Origin: Candidatus Zixiibacteriota bacterium
GTDB taxonomy: Bacteria > SM23-81
Direction of reading: 5' to 3'
DNA: 12,320 bases
NCBI GenBank assembly: GCA_030628225.1
Contig: DAOVRJ010000046.1
Location: 1 to 12,320 of the forward strand
In this document: piece by piece, positions 1 to 6,407 of the stretch
Layout of the letters: every line of letters starts with the position of its first letter
How positions within the stretch are numbered: position 1 is the stretch's first letter
Program-made: the position numbers and the translations under genes
Notes under the pieces: generated by a model
What the model saw: only the letters and a program-made list of their open reading frames with translations
Databases searched by the model: none
What the model was told of the DNA's origin: nothing

Positions 1-53
1 ATATCTCCAGGAGTTTTTGTCTTGATCCGGCCGTCTGTAAAACCAGAAAAATC

Positions 54-82
54 TTGCATTCAACCCTGTTTATCGTTAATTT
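54..82 (+). promoter_or_regulatory. Weak candidate sigma70 promoter upstream of the SPFH operon
   Basis: TTGCAT at 54-59 and TAATTT at 77-82 are separated by 17 bp in an AT-rich stretch before the first gene of the operon. The -10 match is poor. The window begins only 124 bp upstream of the gene, so the true promoter may lie outside it. Inferred from spacing only. Confidence 0.25.
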
Positions 83-124
83 AAAAGTAACAATCCCCTT
101 TTCTTTCCCCGGGCGATCGAGGAG

Positions 125-1828
125 ATGAATCTAAAAGTTCGCATTGCCATCATCTCAGTGGCCGTCAACGTTGTTTTGGTGGGCGTCAAGCTCACGCTGG
201 CCAGATGGTCTCAAAGCACCTCCATTCTCGCCGACGCCATTCACTCCCTTTCAGACATACTGGTCTCCATGCTGGTTCTCAGCGGTCTTGTCCTGGGAGC
301 TCTTGGTCAGAGAGATCACCATGACCGCTGGCGGAAGATCGAGGACATCGTGGCCATTGTGGTGGGGCTGTTTATTCTTCTGGCGGCCGTTCAGATCTTC
401 GCCGGCGCGGTAGCCGGTCCCCCCAGGGAGCTGACCCGTTTGCCCGTGGCTCTGGCGGGTATTTTCCTGTGCATTTTGGTCTCCGGCTTTATAGCCCGGC
501 TCAAGATCAAGGTGGGGAAAGAGCAGTCCTCCACCAGCCTGGTGGCCGATGGCTATCACTCGCGAATGGACATGTACTCCTCGATCGGGGTGATGGTAGG
601 CCTGGTGGGTGGCATGATCGGTCTCAACCTTGACGTTCAGGCCGCCGGACTGATCGCCTTGCTCATCGCTGCAACAGGTCTGGAGGTGATATACGGAGGC
701 ATACGGGCGTTGCTGCGGGGGACGGCGCTGGAGGAGTATTGGTTGGCGAACCTCTTCGGCCACACCCTGGTAGGACGACCTCCCCCTGCTGGATTGAGCC
801 ACAGATCCCTTGATCTGATCCTGTGGCTGCGTCATCGGGGCCGGCGCTTGCTGGTCTGGCTCTCAGTATTGGTCCTTCTTCTCTGGTTTTCCTCCGGGCT
901 GTATCAGGTTGGCCCTGGAGAGCGGGCGCTGGTATTTCGGTTTGGACGGTTATTGGACGCCTCTGGTCAAGGCCCTGGCCTGCGTGTACATCTGCCCTGG
1001 CCGGTGGAGAGGGCGCGCAAGATCCCGGTGAATATCATAAGGCGCATCGAGATCGGGTTTCGCACCCAGCTGATTGCTTCGGCAGCGGATATGCGCTCAT
1101 ATCAGTGGGAGAGCCGGCATGTCTTCGGGAAATACATCAAGAAGCCAGAGGAGTCCATTATGTTCACCGGCGATGAGAACTTGATCGACGTTAACACCAT
1201 CGTCCAGTATCGGGTGGCTGAGATCACTTCCTTTCTGCTGCGCCTGGAGGATCCGGAGACCCTGGTTAGATTGGCGGCTGAGGAGGCCATCAGGACGGTG
1301 GTGGGCATGGAGACTCTGGATAACCTGTTGACTTTGGATCGGCTGTCTGTGGAAGAGCAAATTCTGCAGACACTTCAGGCCACCTTAGAGAGAGTTGGTT
1401 CAGGCATACAGGTGATGGCAGTGAAGCTCCAGGACGTTCACCCTCCCATAGAGGTGGTTGAGGCTTTTCGGGATGTGGCCAGCGCTCGGGAAGACAAGAA
1501 TCGGCTGATCAACGAGGCGTATGCCTACAGGAATGAGGTGCTTCCCAGGGCCCGGGGCAAGGGGGTTGACGAGATTTACCAGGCCGAGGCCCAAAAGCAG
1601 GAGAGAATAAACGCTGCCCGGGGGGAGGCCGAGAAATTTGTGGCTCTTCTCCGCGAATACCAGAAAGCTCGAGAGGTCACCGAGGTGCGCATGTTCCTAG
1701 AGACTATGGAGAAAGCGCTGAGCGGAATGGAGAAGTTCATCGTCGAGCCGGGAGCCTCCCGGGAGCCGCTGGACCTCAGATTTTTTAAAGGACAACCAGG
1801 AGAGATCTTTGAAGGGGCGGGAAGATGA
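125..1828 (+). CDS. Fusion protein: CDF cation transporter membrane domain + HflK (SPFH/band 7)
   Basis: A 567-residue protein made of two families. Residues 1-200 resemble the six-helix membrane domain of cation diffusion facilitators (Zn/Fe/Mn-proton antiporters). TM2 carries the H40-x3-D44 metal-site motif (ADAIHSLSD) and TM5 the matching H145-x3-D149 (VADGYHSRMD). A reduced loop, DHHDRWRKIED, sits where CDFs usually have HPYGHGKIE. The cytoplasmic C-terminal CDF dimerisation domain is absent. After a linker (about 200-238), a seventh helix (242-260) leads into a complete HflK: GLYQVGPGERALVFRFGR, LPWPVE, FTGDEN, VQYRV, SAREDKNRLINEA, then a charged helical tail. Six CDF helices leave the chain in the cytoplasm, so helix 7 would place the SPFH domain in the periplasm, as in normal HflK. 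GAGGAG abuts the ATG; the start fits the usual beginning of CDF TM1. It overlaps hflC by 4 bp. Both family assignments are firm; retained transport is inference. HflK normally modulates FtsH. Confidence 0.88.
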   Translation: MNLKVRIAIISVAVNVVLVGVKLTLARWSQSTSILADAIHSLSDILVSMLVLSGLVLGALGQRDHHDRWRKIEDIVAIVVGLFILLAAVQIFAGAVAGPPRELTRLPVALAGIFLCILVSGFIARLKIKVGKEQSSTSLVADGYHSRMDMYSSIGVMVGLVGGMIGLNLDVQAAGLIALLIAATGLEVIYGGIRALLRGTALEEYWLANLFGHTLVGRPPPAGLSHRSLDLILWLRHRGRRLLVWLSVLVLLLWFSSGLYQVGPGERALVFRFGRLLDASGQGPGLRVHLPWPVERARKIPVNIIRRIEIGFRTQLIASAADMRSYQWESRHVFGKYIKKPEESIMFTGDENLIDVNTIVQYRVAEITSFLLRLEDPETLVRLAAEEAIRTVVGMETLDNLLTLDRLSVEEQILQTLQATLERVGSGIQVMAVKLQDVHPPIEVVEAFRDVASAREDKNRLINEAYAYRNEVLPRARGKGVDEIYQAEAQKQERINAARGEAEKFVALLREYQKAREVTEVRMFLETMEKALSGMEKFIVEPGASREPLDLRFFKGQPGEIFEGAGR

Positions 1829-2712
1829 AGAGAAAGTTGATCGTTGCATTCATCGTCGCCGGTTTTTTTATCCTGCTGGTGAGCTCTATCCTCTTCCAGG
1901 TTGAGGAGACTCAGTTTGCCATCATCACCCAATTCGGGAAGCCTGTCCGCGTAATTTCCACGGCGGGCCTCAAGCTAAAATGGCCGGATCCCATCCAGTC
2001 GGTTCGGCGGTTCGACCGTCGATTGTTGCTCTTCGACCCGGAGCCCAGCGAGTTTCTCACCCAGGACAAGAAGAATGTTCTGGTGGACAGCTATATGGGC
2101 TGGCGTATCAGCGAGCCGTTGAAATTTCTGGAGTCGGTGAAAGAGCGATCTGTGGCCGAAGTTTTTCTGGCCGACATCGCCTCGGCGGCCATGGGAGCGG
2201 CTCTGGGCAACTACTCCCTGTCGGCCTTGGTCTCCACGGACCCTCAGCAGAACAAGGTGGATCAGATCATGGAGCAGGTTAGCTCCAAATGCCGTGAGAA
2301 AGCGGCCGCCGATTATGGGATAAAGATCCTGGAGGTTCGACTGAAGAGGTTGAATTTGCCCGAGCAGAATAAGGAGAGCGTCTTTGAGCGCATGCGTACT
2401 GAGAGGGAACGCATGGCCAAGAAGTATCGCTCTGAAGGCGAGGAGGAGGCCATCAAAATTCGGGCCGAGGCGGATAAGAAATGCCGGACCACCCTCTCCG
2501 AAGCTTACGAGAAGGCGCAGATAATCATCGGGGAAGGAGACGCAGAGGCGACGCGCATCTACGCTTCGGCTTTCAACAGGGATCCCCGTTTCTACAAGCT
2601 GGTTCGAACATTGGAGTCGTACGGGAAGTTCCTAAACGAAAAGACCACGGTTGTCCTGTCTACAGATTCAGAGCTTCTGGAGTTGCTCACAGAGGGGAAG
2701 TTCAAGGAATAG
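1825..2712 (+). CDS. hflC: HflC, SPFH/band 7 partner of HflK
   Basis: A 295-residue SPFH protein, a little shorter than E. coli HflC (334). One N-terminal membrane helix (about residues 4-24) precedes the band-7 domain, starting EETQFAIITQFGKPV. HflC-type signatures follow: the DKKNVLVDSYMGWRIS block, IKILEVRLKRLNLPE, ESVFERMRTERERMAKKYRSEGEEE in spaced form, the GEGDAEATRIYA segment, and the closing FNRDPRFYKLVRTLESY. HflC assembles with HflK into a large membrane-anchored periplasmic cage that encloses FtsH and limits its access to membrane substrates; this is family knowledge. The start ATG lies in an ATGA overlap with the upstream fusion gene, pointing to translational coupling. The next hflK starts 10 bp after its stop. 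Identification is firm from the linear motif order. What is odd is that it is flanked by two different HflK-type partners. Confidence 0.93.
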   Translation: MKRKLIVAFIVAGFFILLVSSILFQVEETQFAIITQFGKPVRVISTAGLKLKWPDPIQSVRRFDRRLLLFDPEPSEFLTQDKKNVLVDSYMGWRISEPLKFLESVKERSVAEVFLADIASAAMGAALGNYSLSALVSTDPQQNKVDQIMEQVSSKCREKAAADYGIKILEVRLKRLNLPEQNKESVFERMRTERERMAKKYRSEGEEEAIKIRAEADKKCRTTLSEAYEKAQIIIGEGDAEATRIYASAFNRDPRFYKLVRTLESYGKFLNEKTTVVLSTDSELLELLTEGKFKE

Positions 2713-2722
2713 GCCGAGGTCC

Positions 2723-3706
2723 ATGAAAAATAAGGATTCATTGCTGCATCTGAAAGCGGTTTTTCAGCAGGTCAGAGCCGTTCTGCCGGAATGGCGAAAA
2801 TTAGCTCTCCTGGGCGGCATCTGCTTTTTAGGGCTTTATCTGCTCTCCGGCATCTACGTGGTTCAGCCCAACGAGCAGGGGGTGGTCCGGCGTTTCGGTC
2901 GGGTGGTGAATGATGGGATCATGCCGGGTATCCATTATCATCTGCCCTGGCCATTTGAAAGGATCAATCGCCCGAAGACCCTACAGGTTAAGGTGATGAG
3001 CATCGGTTTCCGGATGGTGGACAAGGTTAAGGGGCTCAGTCCGCGGCCGGAGGAGACGCAGATGCTCACCGGCGACGAGAATATCATCAACGTCCAGCTG
3101 ATCGTGCAATACCGGGTGGAGGACCCCCGGGCTTTCCTGTTTGCGGTGGAGTCACCTCACTGGCTGGTGCGCAAGGCGGCCGAGGCCTGTCTCACCAAAA
3201 TCATCGGCTCTATGGGCGTCGATCAGGTGTTGACCACGGACAAGCTGATCATCCAGGAGCGGCTGAAGGAGGAGGCGCAGGCTATTTTAGACCGATACGG
3301 TTGCGGACTACGGATTTACGGGACTTATTTTCAGGACATCAACCCCACGGAGGAAGTGGCCTTTGCCTTTCGGGATGTGGCCAGTGCCCGGGAGGATCGC
3401 AACCGCCTGATCAACGAAGCTCACGGGTATAGGAACGAGAAATTGCCCCAGGTGCGCGGGCAGGCTGAGCAGATGATTCGGGAGGCAGAGGGATATAAGA
3501 CCGAGCGGGTTAACCGGGCCAGGGGTGAGGCGGACAGGTTTTTATCTCTGTTGCAGGAGTATCGTAAAAGCAGAGAAGTCACCGAAACTCGACTGTACAT
3601 AGAGACCATGGAAAAAATACTCCCCAAGATCCGCAAATACATCTTGGATAAAGAGCAAAACAAGGGGGTGGTGGATCTGAAGATGATTATCCCCGGTCAG
3701 GAATAG
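2723..3706 (+). CDS. hflK: HflK, stand-alone second copy
   Basis: A 327-residue HflK. One membrane helix (about 27-46) follows a short cytoplasmic N-terminus. The SPFH domain begins VVQPNEQGVVRRFGR, followed by LPWPFE, LTGDENIINV, VQYRVEDPRAF, and the HflK hallmark ASAREDRNRLINEAHGYRNE. The rest is an Ala/Glu/Arg-rich coiled-coil tail that shares REVTE, ETMEK and RGEA blocks with the fusion protein two genes upstream, so the two are clear paralogues. The start is ATG 2723, 10 bp after the hflC stop, with GAGGT at 2716-2720. An in-frame upstream start at 2651 lies inside hflC and lacks this signal. It lacks the Gly/Gln-rich N-terminal extension of E. coli HflK (419 residues). Likely function: HflC partner in the FtsH-regulating cage. 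Why the operon keeps both a CDF-fused and a plain HflK is unknown. Confidence 0.92.
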   Translation: MKNKDSLLHLKAVFQQVRAVLPEWRKLALLGGICFLGLYLLSGIYVVQPNEQGVVRRFGRVVNDGIMPGIHYHLPWPFERINRPKTLQVKVMSIGFRMVDKVKGLSPRPEETQMLTGDENIINVQLIVQYRVEDPRAFLFAVESPHWLVRKAAEACLTKIIGSMGVDQVLTTDKLIIQERLKEEAQAILDRYGCGLRIYGTYFQDINPTEEVAFAFRDVASAREDRNRLINEAHGYRNEKLPQVRGQAEQMIREAEGYKTERVNRARGEADRFLSLLQEYRKSREVTETRLYIETMEKILPKIRKYILDKEQNKGVVDLKMIIPGQE

Positions 3707-3821
3707 GGACTGAGGGTGGAAAGTGTTGTAAGGCAGTAATTTTTTTGATAGCCCGTACCTCGGGTTTACAAGAGCAACCGTGGTTCCAAATCGCACACAT
3801 CTTAACGCGGAGGTCATGGAG

Positions 3822-4217
3822 ATGGGACCAGAGGTGCAGAGGAGAAAATCTCACTTTTGCTCCGTCTGTCAGAGAGTTGTGAAGATGGATATGTTGCGCA
3901 AAGGGCCGGTCGATGACGTGACATGGCTAAAATGCCCGGACTGTGAGGGCATCGTTCCCGTTCTCTCAGCCGCGATCAAGGAGTTGATGGGGATGAAGGA
4001 GGAAGTGCCGGGTACTGTGATGAAAAACGAATGTCCCGAATATGAGATGAGCGGGAACTATGATGTCGGTCAGATTTTCTACCATAAAATCTGGGATGAC
4101 TATGGGATGGTGCTCCAGAAGGGAAAGGAATCCCAGAAAGGCAGGGCCATCATGGTCTCTTTCCTCAGGGGGGGGTTAAAGAAGATCGTCGAGAATTACC
4201 AGTCGCTCGATACATAG
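3822..4217 (+). CDS. Small zinc-ribbon protein with C-terminal beta-rich (SH3/tudor-like) segment
   Basis: A 131-residue soluble protein with no signal peptide. C13-x2-C16 (CSVC) and C38-x2-C41 (CPDC) form a likely four-cysteine zinc ribbon. The C-terminal half, about residues 70-129, reads YDVGQIFYHKIWDDYGMVLQ and then a run of alternating hydrophobics ending KKIVENY. I compare this with small SH3/tudor-like folds that begin with a Y-x-x-G-x-x-hydrophobic-x-H pattern; that comparison is from memory and uncertain. I chose ATG 3822 because GCGGAGG (3807-3813) lies 8 nt before it; ATG 3816 is too close, and the GTG at 3780 has no signal. It starts 115 bp after hflK with no terminator between, and a strong terminator follows, so it may be the last gene of the SPFH operon. 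I do not recognise a named family. A nucleic-acid or protein-binding regulatory role is a guess. Confidence 0.75.
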   Translation: MGPEVQRRKSHFCSVCQRVVKMDMLRKGPVDDVTWLKCPDCEGIVPVLSAAIKELMGMKEEVPGTVMKNECPEYEMSGNYDVGQIFYHKIWDDYGMVLQKGKESQKGRAIMVSFLRGGLKKIVENYQSLDT

Positions 4218-4277
4218 ATCTTCTCCGGGGCTGAGGATCGGTGATGGGCGACCATTGCTATGTTTTCTAATAGAGAG

Positions 4278-4303
4278 ACAGGCGGAGCGATCCGCCTGTT
4301 TTT
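4278..4303 (+). terminator. Strong intrinsic terminator
   Basis: A perfect 9-bp GC-rich stem (ACAGGCGGA / TCCGCCTGT, 4278-4286 and 4291-4299) is closed by a GCGA tetraloop of GNRA type and runs into TTTTT (4299-4303). It lies about 60 bp past the zinc-ribbon gene and probably ends the hflK-hflC-hflK transcript. Confidence 0.9.
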
Positions 4304-4340
4304 ATATAGTGCGAGGGGGATACTTCCCCCTTCCAACCTA

Positions 4341-4430
4341 ACCACCCCAAATGAAAAATGTAAAATGAAAAGTGAAAAATTGAAAAATGCCCCACCCTTC
4401 CCAACCCTCGAATCTCGAGTCTCGAATCTC
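4341..4430. repeat. Degenerate intergenic short repeats (TGAAAAA type and CTCGAATCTC type)
   Basis: The gap from 4218 to 4528 holds the terminator, this repeat block and a promoter, and no credible gene. At 4351-4389 the units ATGAAAAATG, ATGAAAAGTG, AAAAATTG and AAAAATG follow each other. At 4407-4430 CTCGAATCTC occurs twice, at 4407-4416 and 4421-4430, separated by GAGT. The reverse complement of the second block, GAGATTCGAG, resembles the repeats at 12231-12260. Seen directly; any role is unknown. Confidence 0.6.
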
Positions 4431-4458
4431 TATCTCATACCACGATCACGATTTTCCC

Positions 4459-4487
4459 TTGACAAAGTAAAATCAGTTCGGTATACT
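4459..4487 (+). promoter_or_regulatory. Near-consensus sigma70 promoter for the VOC gene
   Basis: TTGACA (4459-4464) and TATACT (4482-4487) are 17 bp apart: a perfect -35 and a five-of-six -10. Transcription would begin near 4494, giving a leader of about 35 nt to the ATG at 4529. It sits between an upstream terminator and the gene, so this gene is probably transcribed alone and constitutively. Confidence 0.85.
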
Positions 4488-4528
4488 GAAATTCAAATGC
4501 TGCATCATGCTTAACCAGGGAGGCTCTC

Positions 4529-4888
4529 ATGCCACACCACATCTGTCACGTGGAGATTCCCACCACCGACTTCGAGAAGGCCAAGACCTTTTACTCAGGC
4601 CTCTTCGGCTGGAAGATCACCATAACGCCCAACATGGACTACGCCACCTTCGAGACAGGCAGCGAGCCTGGAGGCGGGTTCAACAAGGTGGACAAGGTCA
4701 CCTCTGTTGGTGAGCAGGGGGTGCTGGTCTACGTGTTCACCGAGGATATCCAGGAAACTCTGGCCAGGGTCGTCGAGCTGGGAGGAAGCGTGATCAAAGA
4801 GAAGACGAAGATCCCGGAGATAGGCTGGTATGCCCTTTTTGGAGACCCGGATGGGAGCATCATCGGCATCTTCCAGTCCAAGGAATAG
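4529..4888 (+). CDS. VOC superfamily (glyoxalase/bleomycin resistance fold) protein
   Basis: A 119-residue cytoplasmic protein of single-VOC-domain length. It begins HICHVEIPTTDFEKAKTFYS and continues LFGWKI, the usual first beta-alpha-beta unit of VOC proteins, where the metal-ligand His falls at H7. It ends GWYALFGDPDGSIIGIFQ, the conserved closing strand (GDPDGN/S-x2-G). VOC proteins act as glyoxalases, dioxygenases, epimerases or binding and resistance proteins, usually as dimers with a bound metal. The subfamily here resembles widely distributed 'VOC family protein' genes of unknown substrate. GGGAGG ends 6 nt before the ATG, fixing the start. It is monocistronic: its own promoter lies upstream and a hairpin follows 35 bp after the stop. 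The fold is sure; the substrate is not assignable. Confidence 0.88.
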   Translation: MPHHICHVEIPTTDFEKAKTFYSGLFGWKITITPNMDYATFETGSEPGGGFNKVDKVTSVGEQGVLVYVFTEDIQETLARVVELGGSVIKEKTKIPEIGWYALFGDPDGSIIGIFQSKE

Positions 4889-4922
4889 CCGGGGATTATT
4901 CCAGTTCGTTCTGGATGGAGAA

Positions 4923-4945
4923 AGGGCCGGCTTTTAGCCGGCCCT
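4923..4945. terminator. Hairpin terminator between converging genes
   Basis: A perfect 9-bp stem AGGGCCGGC / GCCGGCCCT encloses a TTTTA loop. It lies 35 bp after the VOC stop on the + strand and 42 bp after the stop of the DUF4384 gene on the - strand. Neither side has a full U-tract (CTGCATTTCT on +, TTTCTCC on -), so it is a probable but imperfect bidirectional terminator. Confidence 0.7.
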
Positions 4946-4986
4946 CTGCATTTCTGAAGATCAAAGGAGCTCTTGAGACGACCCAC

Positions 4987-6393
4987 CTACTTGTTTCTCC
5001 GCGATCTTCCCTCCGTGCTGGTGTTCCCCTTTGAGCTCTGCTTGCTGCTGGAGCTGCTGGAGCGCTCCTTTTTCGAGCCCGTGTCCGCGGACTTTTTCTG
5101 GGAGCTGCTCTGTTTCTTTTTGGAATCGCCGGTGAATACTTTGGCCACGCTTCCGATGATCTTGCCCAGGCTGGAGCTTCGGCCGGAGCTCTTCTTCACC
5201 TTTTTCGTCTCGCTTCTGGCAGGGCTTCTCTCCCGGTCAACCTCTCTTTTTCTTGATCTTTGGGATTCCACACCGGAGCGGATCTGGGTGCGAGATTGGC
5301 TGTTGCTTTTTGCCACGCGATCTATCCGGTAAGAAGGCCTCCGTGACCTGCGCTCGCTGTCACTGAGATCGCGATTGCCATCTTGCTCTTCCCTTGACAA
5401 GCGGCGATCAAGATTGCCGGTTTCCCCTCTTTTCGTCCGCTCCTGCATTTGTTCGCTGCCCGAGCCAGACCACTCACGCGGGGGCCGTCTTCTATCCTCC
5501 CGGCTCACATCATCTTTCCCTGTCCCAAATCGTGATGGACGCTCTCCTCCTCCGCCCCGCCGCACAGGTTTCTCCCGGTACCAGTCCGGCTTGCGTCTAT
5601 CCTGATGATAGTAGCCCTTCCAGGTGCATCGACGGCCGGTGTCCCGGTCGATGTACCAGTACACGTAGATGGGCTGACAGCCATGGTACCACCACCACGG
5701 GCGGCACCAGTAATGGTCCCAGTAGAAGTCCATCCAGATGCCCACGTGGATATAGGGATCCCACCAGGGATCGTAGAATCGATCGGGATACCAGTGATAG
5801 ACGATGTACCGGGGATAGGGGACCCAGCGGCGCACGTAAAACCAGCTGACGTCGCTGCTATAGCCCTCCGGCTCGTACTCATCATTGCCCCAGGCTAACT
5901 GCTGGTTGATCTCGTGGATGGCCAGATGGGGGTCTCCGGTGACGCGCCCCATGGGCCAGTAGATATCGCTGTCCACGCCATCTTCTATGTCGTAGAGAGC
6001 CCGCAAGTTCAGAGGAAAGTGCGAGGCGATGGCCACCACGTATTCGATGCCTGTAGGACCGTCCACAATCAAGTCGTACTCGTCGTAGGGGTCGGGGATC
6101 TCGTAGATGCGTCCTCCCTCGACCCAGGTCTGGTCATTGTACTTAGGATATAGCACATGGACGAAACCTTCTGTATCCACATTGTAAACCGCCACGTAGC
6201 AATCCTCGGAGGCCTGGAAGTATACGCGGATGTAGTGATCAGGCTCATACACGGCGCCATTGTGCTTGTTGAGCCATACTTCCACCTGCGCATTCCTGGA
6301 GGGGCGATTGCCCGCTTCCTCAAAGGCCGTGGCCAGGTGTGACCAGGCCATGGCCATCCCGACGATGCTCAGTAAAACCAGCAGCTTTCTCAT
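4987..6393 (-). CDS. Exported DUF4384 protein with Trp/Tyr-rich centre and Ser/Arg/Lys-rich tail
   Basis: 468 residues. A Sec signal peptide (1 to about 23, cleavage near ATA/FEEAG) is followed by a DUF4384-type domain at about 35-128. Matches to that pattern are EVWLNKHNGAVYEPDHYI, the DCYVAVYNVDTEGFVHVLYP block, then EGGRIYEIP and GPTGIEYVVAIAS. Residues 186-272 are extraordinarily aromatic (WYPDRF, DPWWDPY, FYWDHYWCRPWWWYHG, VYWYIDR), with cysteines at 230, 239 and 256. From about 275 the chain becomes Arg/Gly/Ser-rich and ends in Ser/Lys runs (KKERSSSSSSKQSSKG), probably disordered. The start has GGGGGCGAT four nt before the ATG, the same leader as the Spy-like gene of this operon. It is the last gene of the sigma-led operon and ends at a shared hairpin. 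DUF4384 domains occur in envelope proteins and next to kinases or sigma systems; no biochemical role is established here. An envelope surface-binding role for the aromatic and basic parts is inference. Confidence 0.82.
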   Translation of the reverse strand: MRKLLVLLSIVGMAMAWSHLATAFEEAGNRPSRNAQVEVWLNKHNGAVYEPDHYIRVYFQASEDCYVAVYNVDTEGFVHVLYPKYNDQTWVEGGRIYEIPDPYDEYDLIVDGPTGIEYVVAIASHFPLNLRALYDIEDGVDSDIYWPMGRVTGDPHLAIHEINQQLAWGNDEYEPEGYSSDVSWFYVRRWVPYPRYIVYHWYPDRFYDPWWDPYIHVGIWMDFYWDHYWCRPWWWYHGCQPIYVYWYIDRDTGRRCTWKGYYHQDRRKPDWYREKPVRRGGGGERPSRFGTGKDDVSREDRRRPPREWSGSGSEQMQERTKRGETGNLDRRLSREEQDGNRDLSDSERRSRRPSYRIDRVAKSNSQSRTQIRSGVESQRSRKREVDRERSPARSETKKVKKSSGRSSSLGKIIGSVAKVFTGDSKKKQSSSQKKSADTGSKKERSSSSSSKQSSKGNTSTEGRSRRNK

Positions 6394-6407
6394 CTAAATC
6401 GCCCCCT

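Noticed and set aside
251-835. 194-residue - strand open frame opposite the CDF domain
   Set aside because: Gln/His/Gly-rich shadow translation without motifs, opposite a gene with clear CDF signatures.
3740-3769. T-run followed by a CCCG/CGGG hairpin after hflK as a terminator
   Set aside because: The stem is only 4 bp plus weak pairs and the T-run is on the wrong (5') side for the + strand.
4260-4514. 84-residue + strand open frame
   Set aside because: It runs through a strong terminator hairpin, the repeat block and a sigma70 promoter, and has no ribosome site or recognisable protein content.
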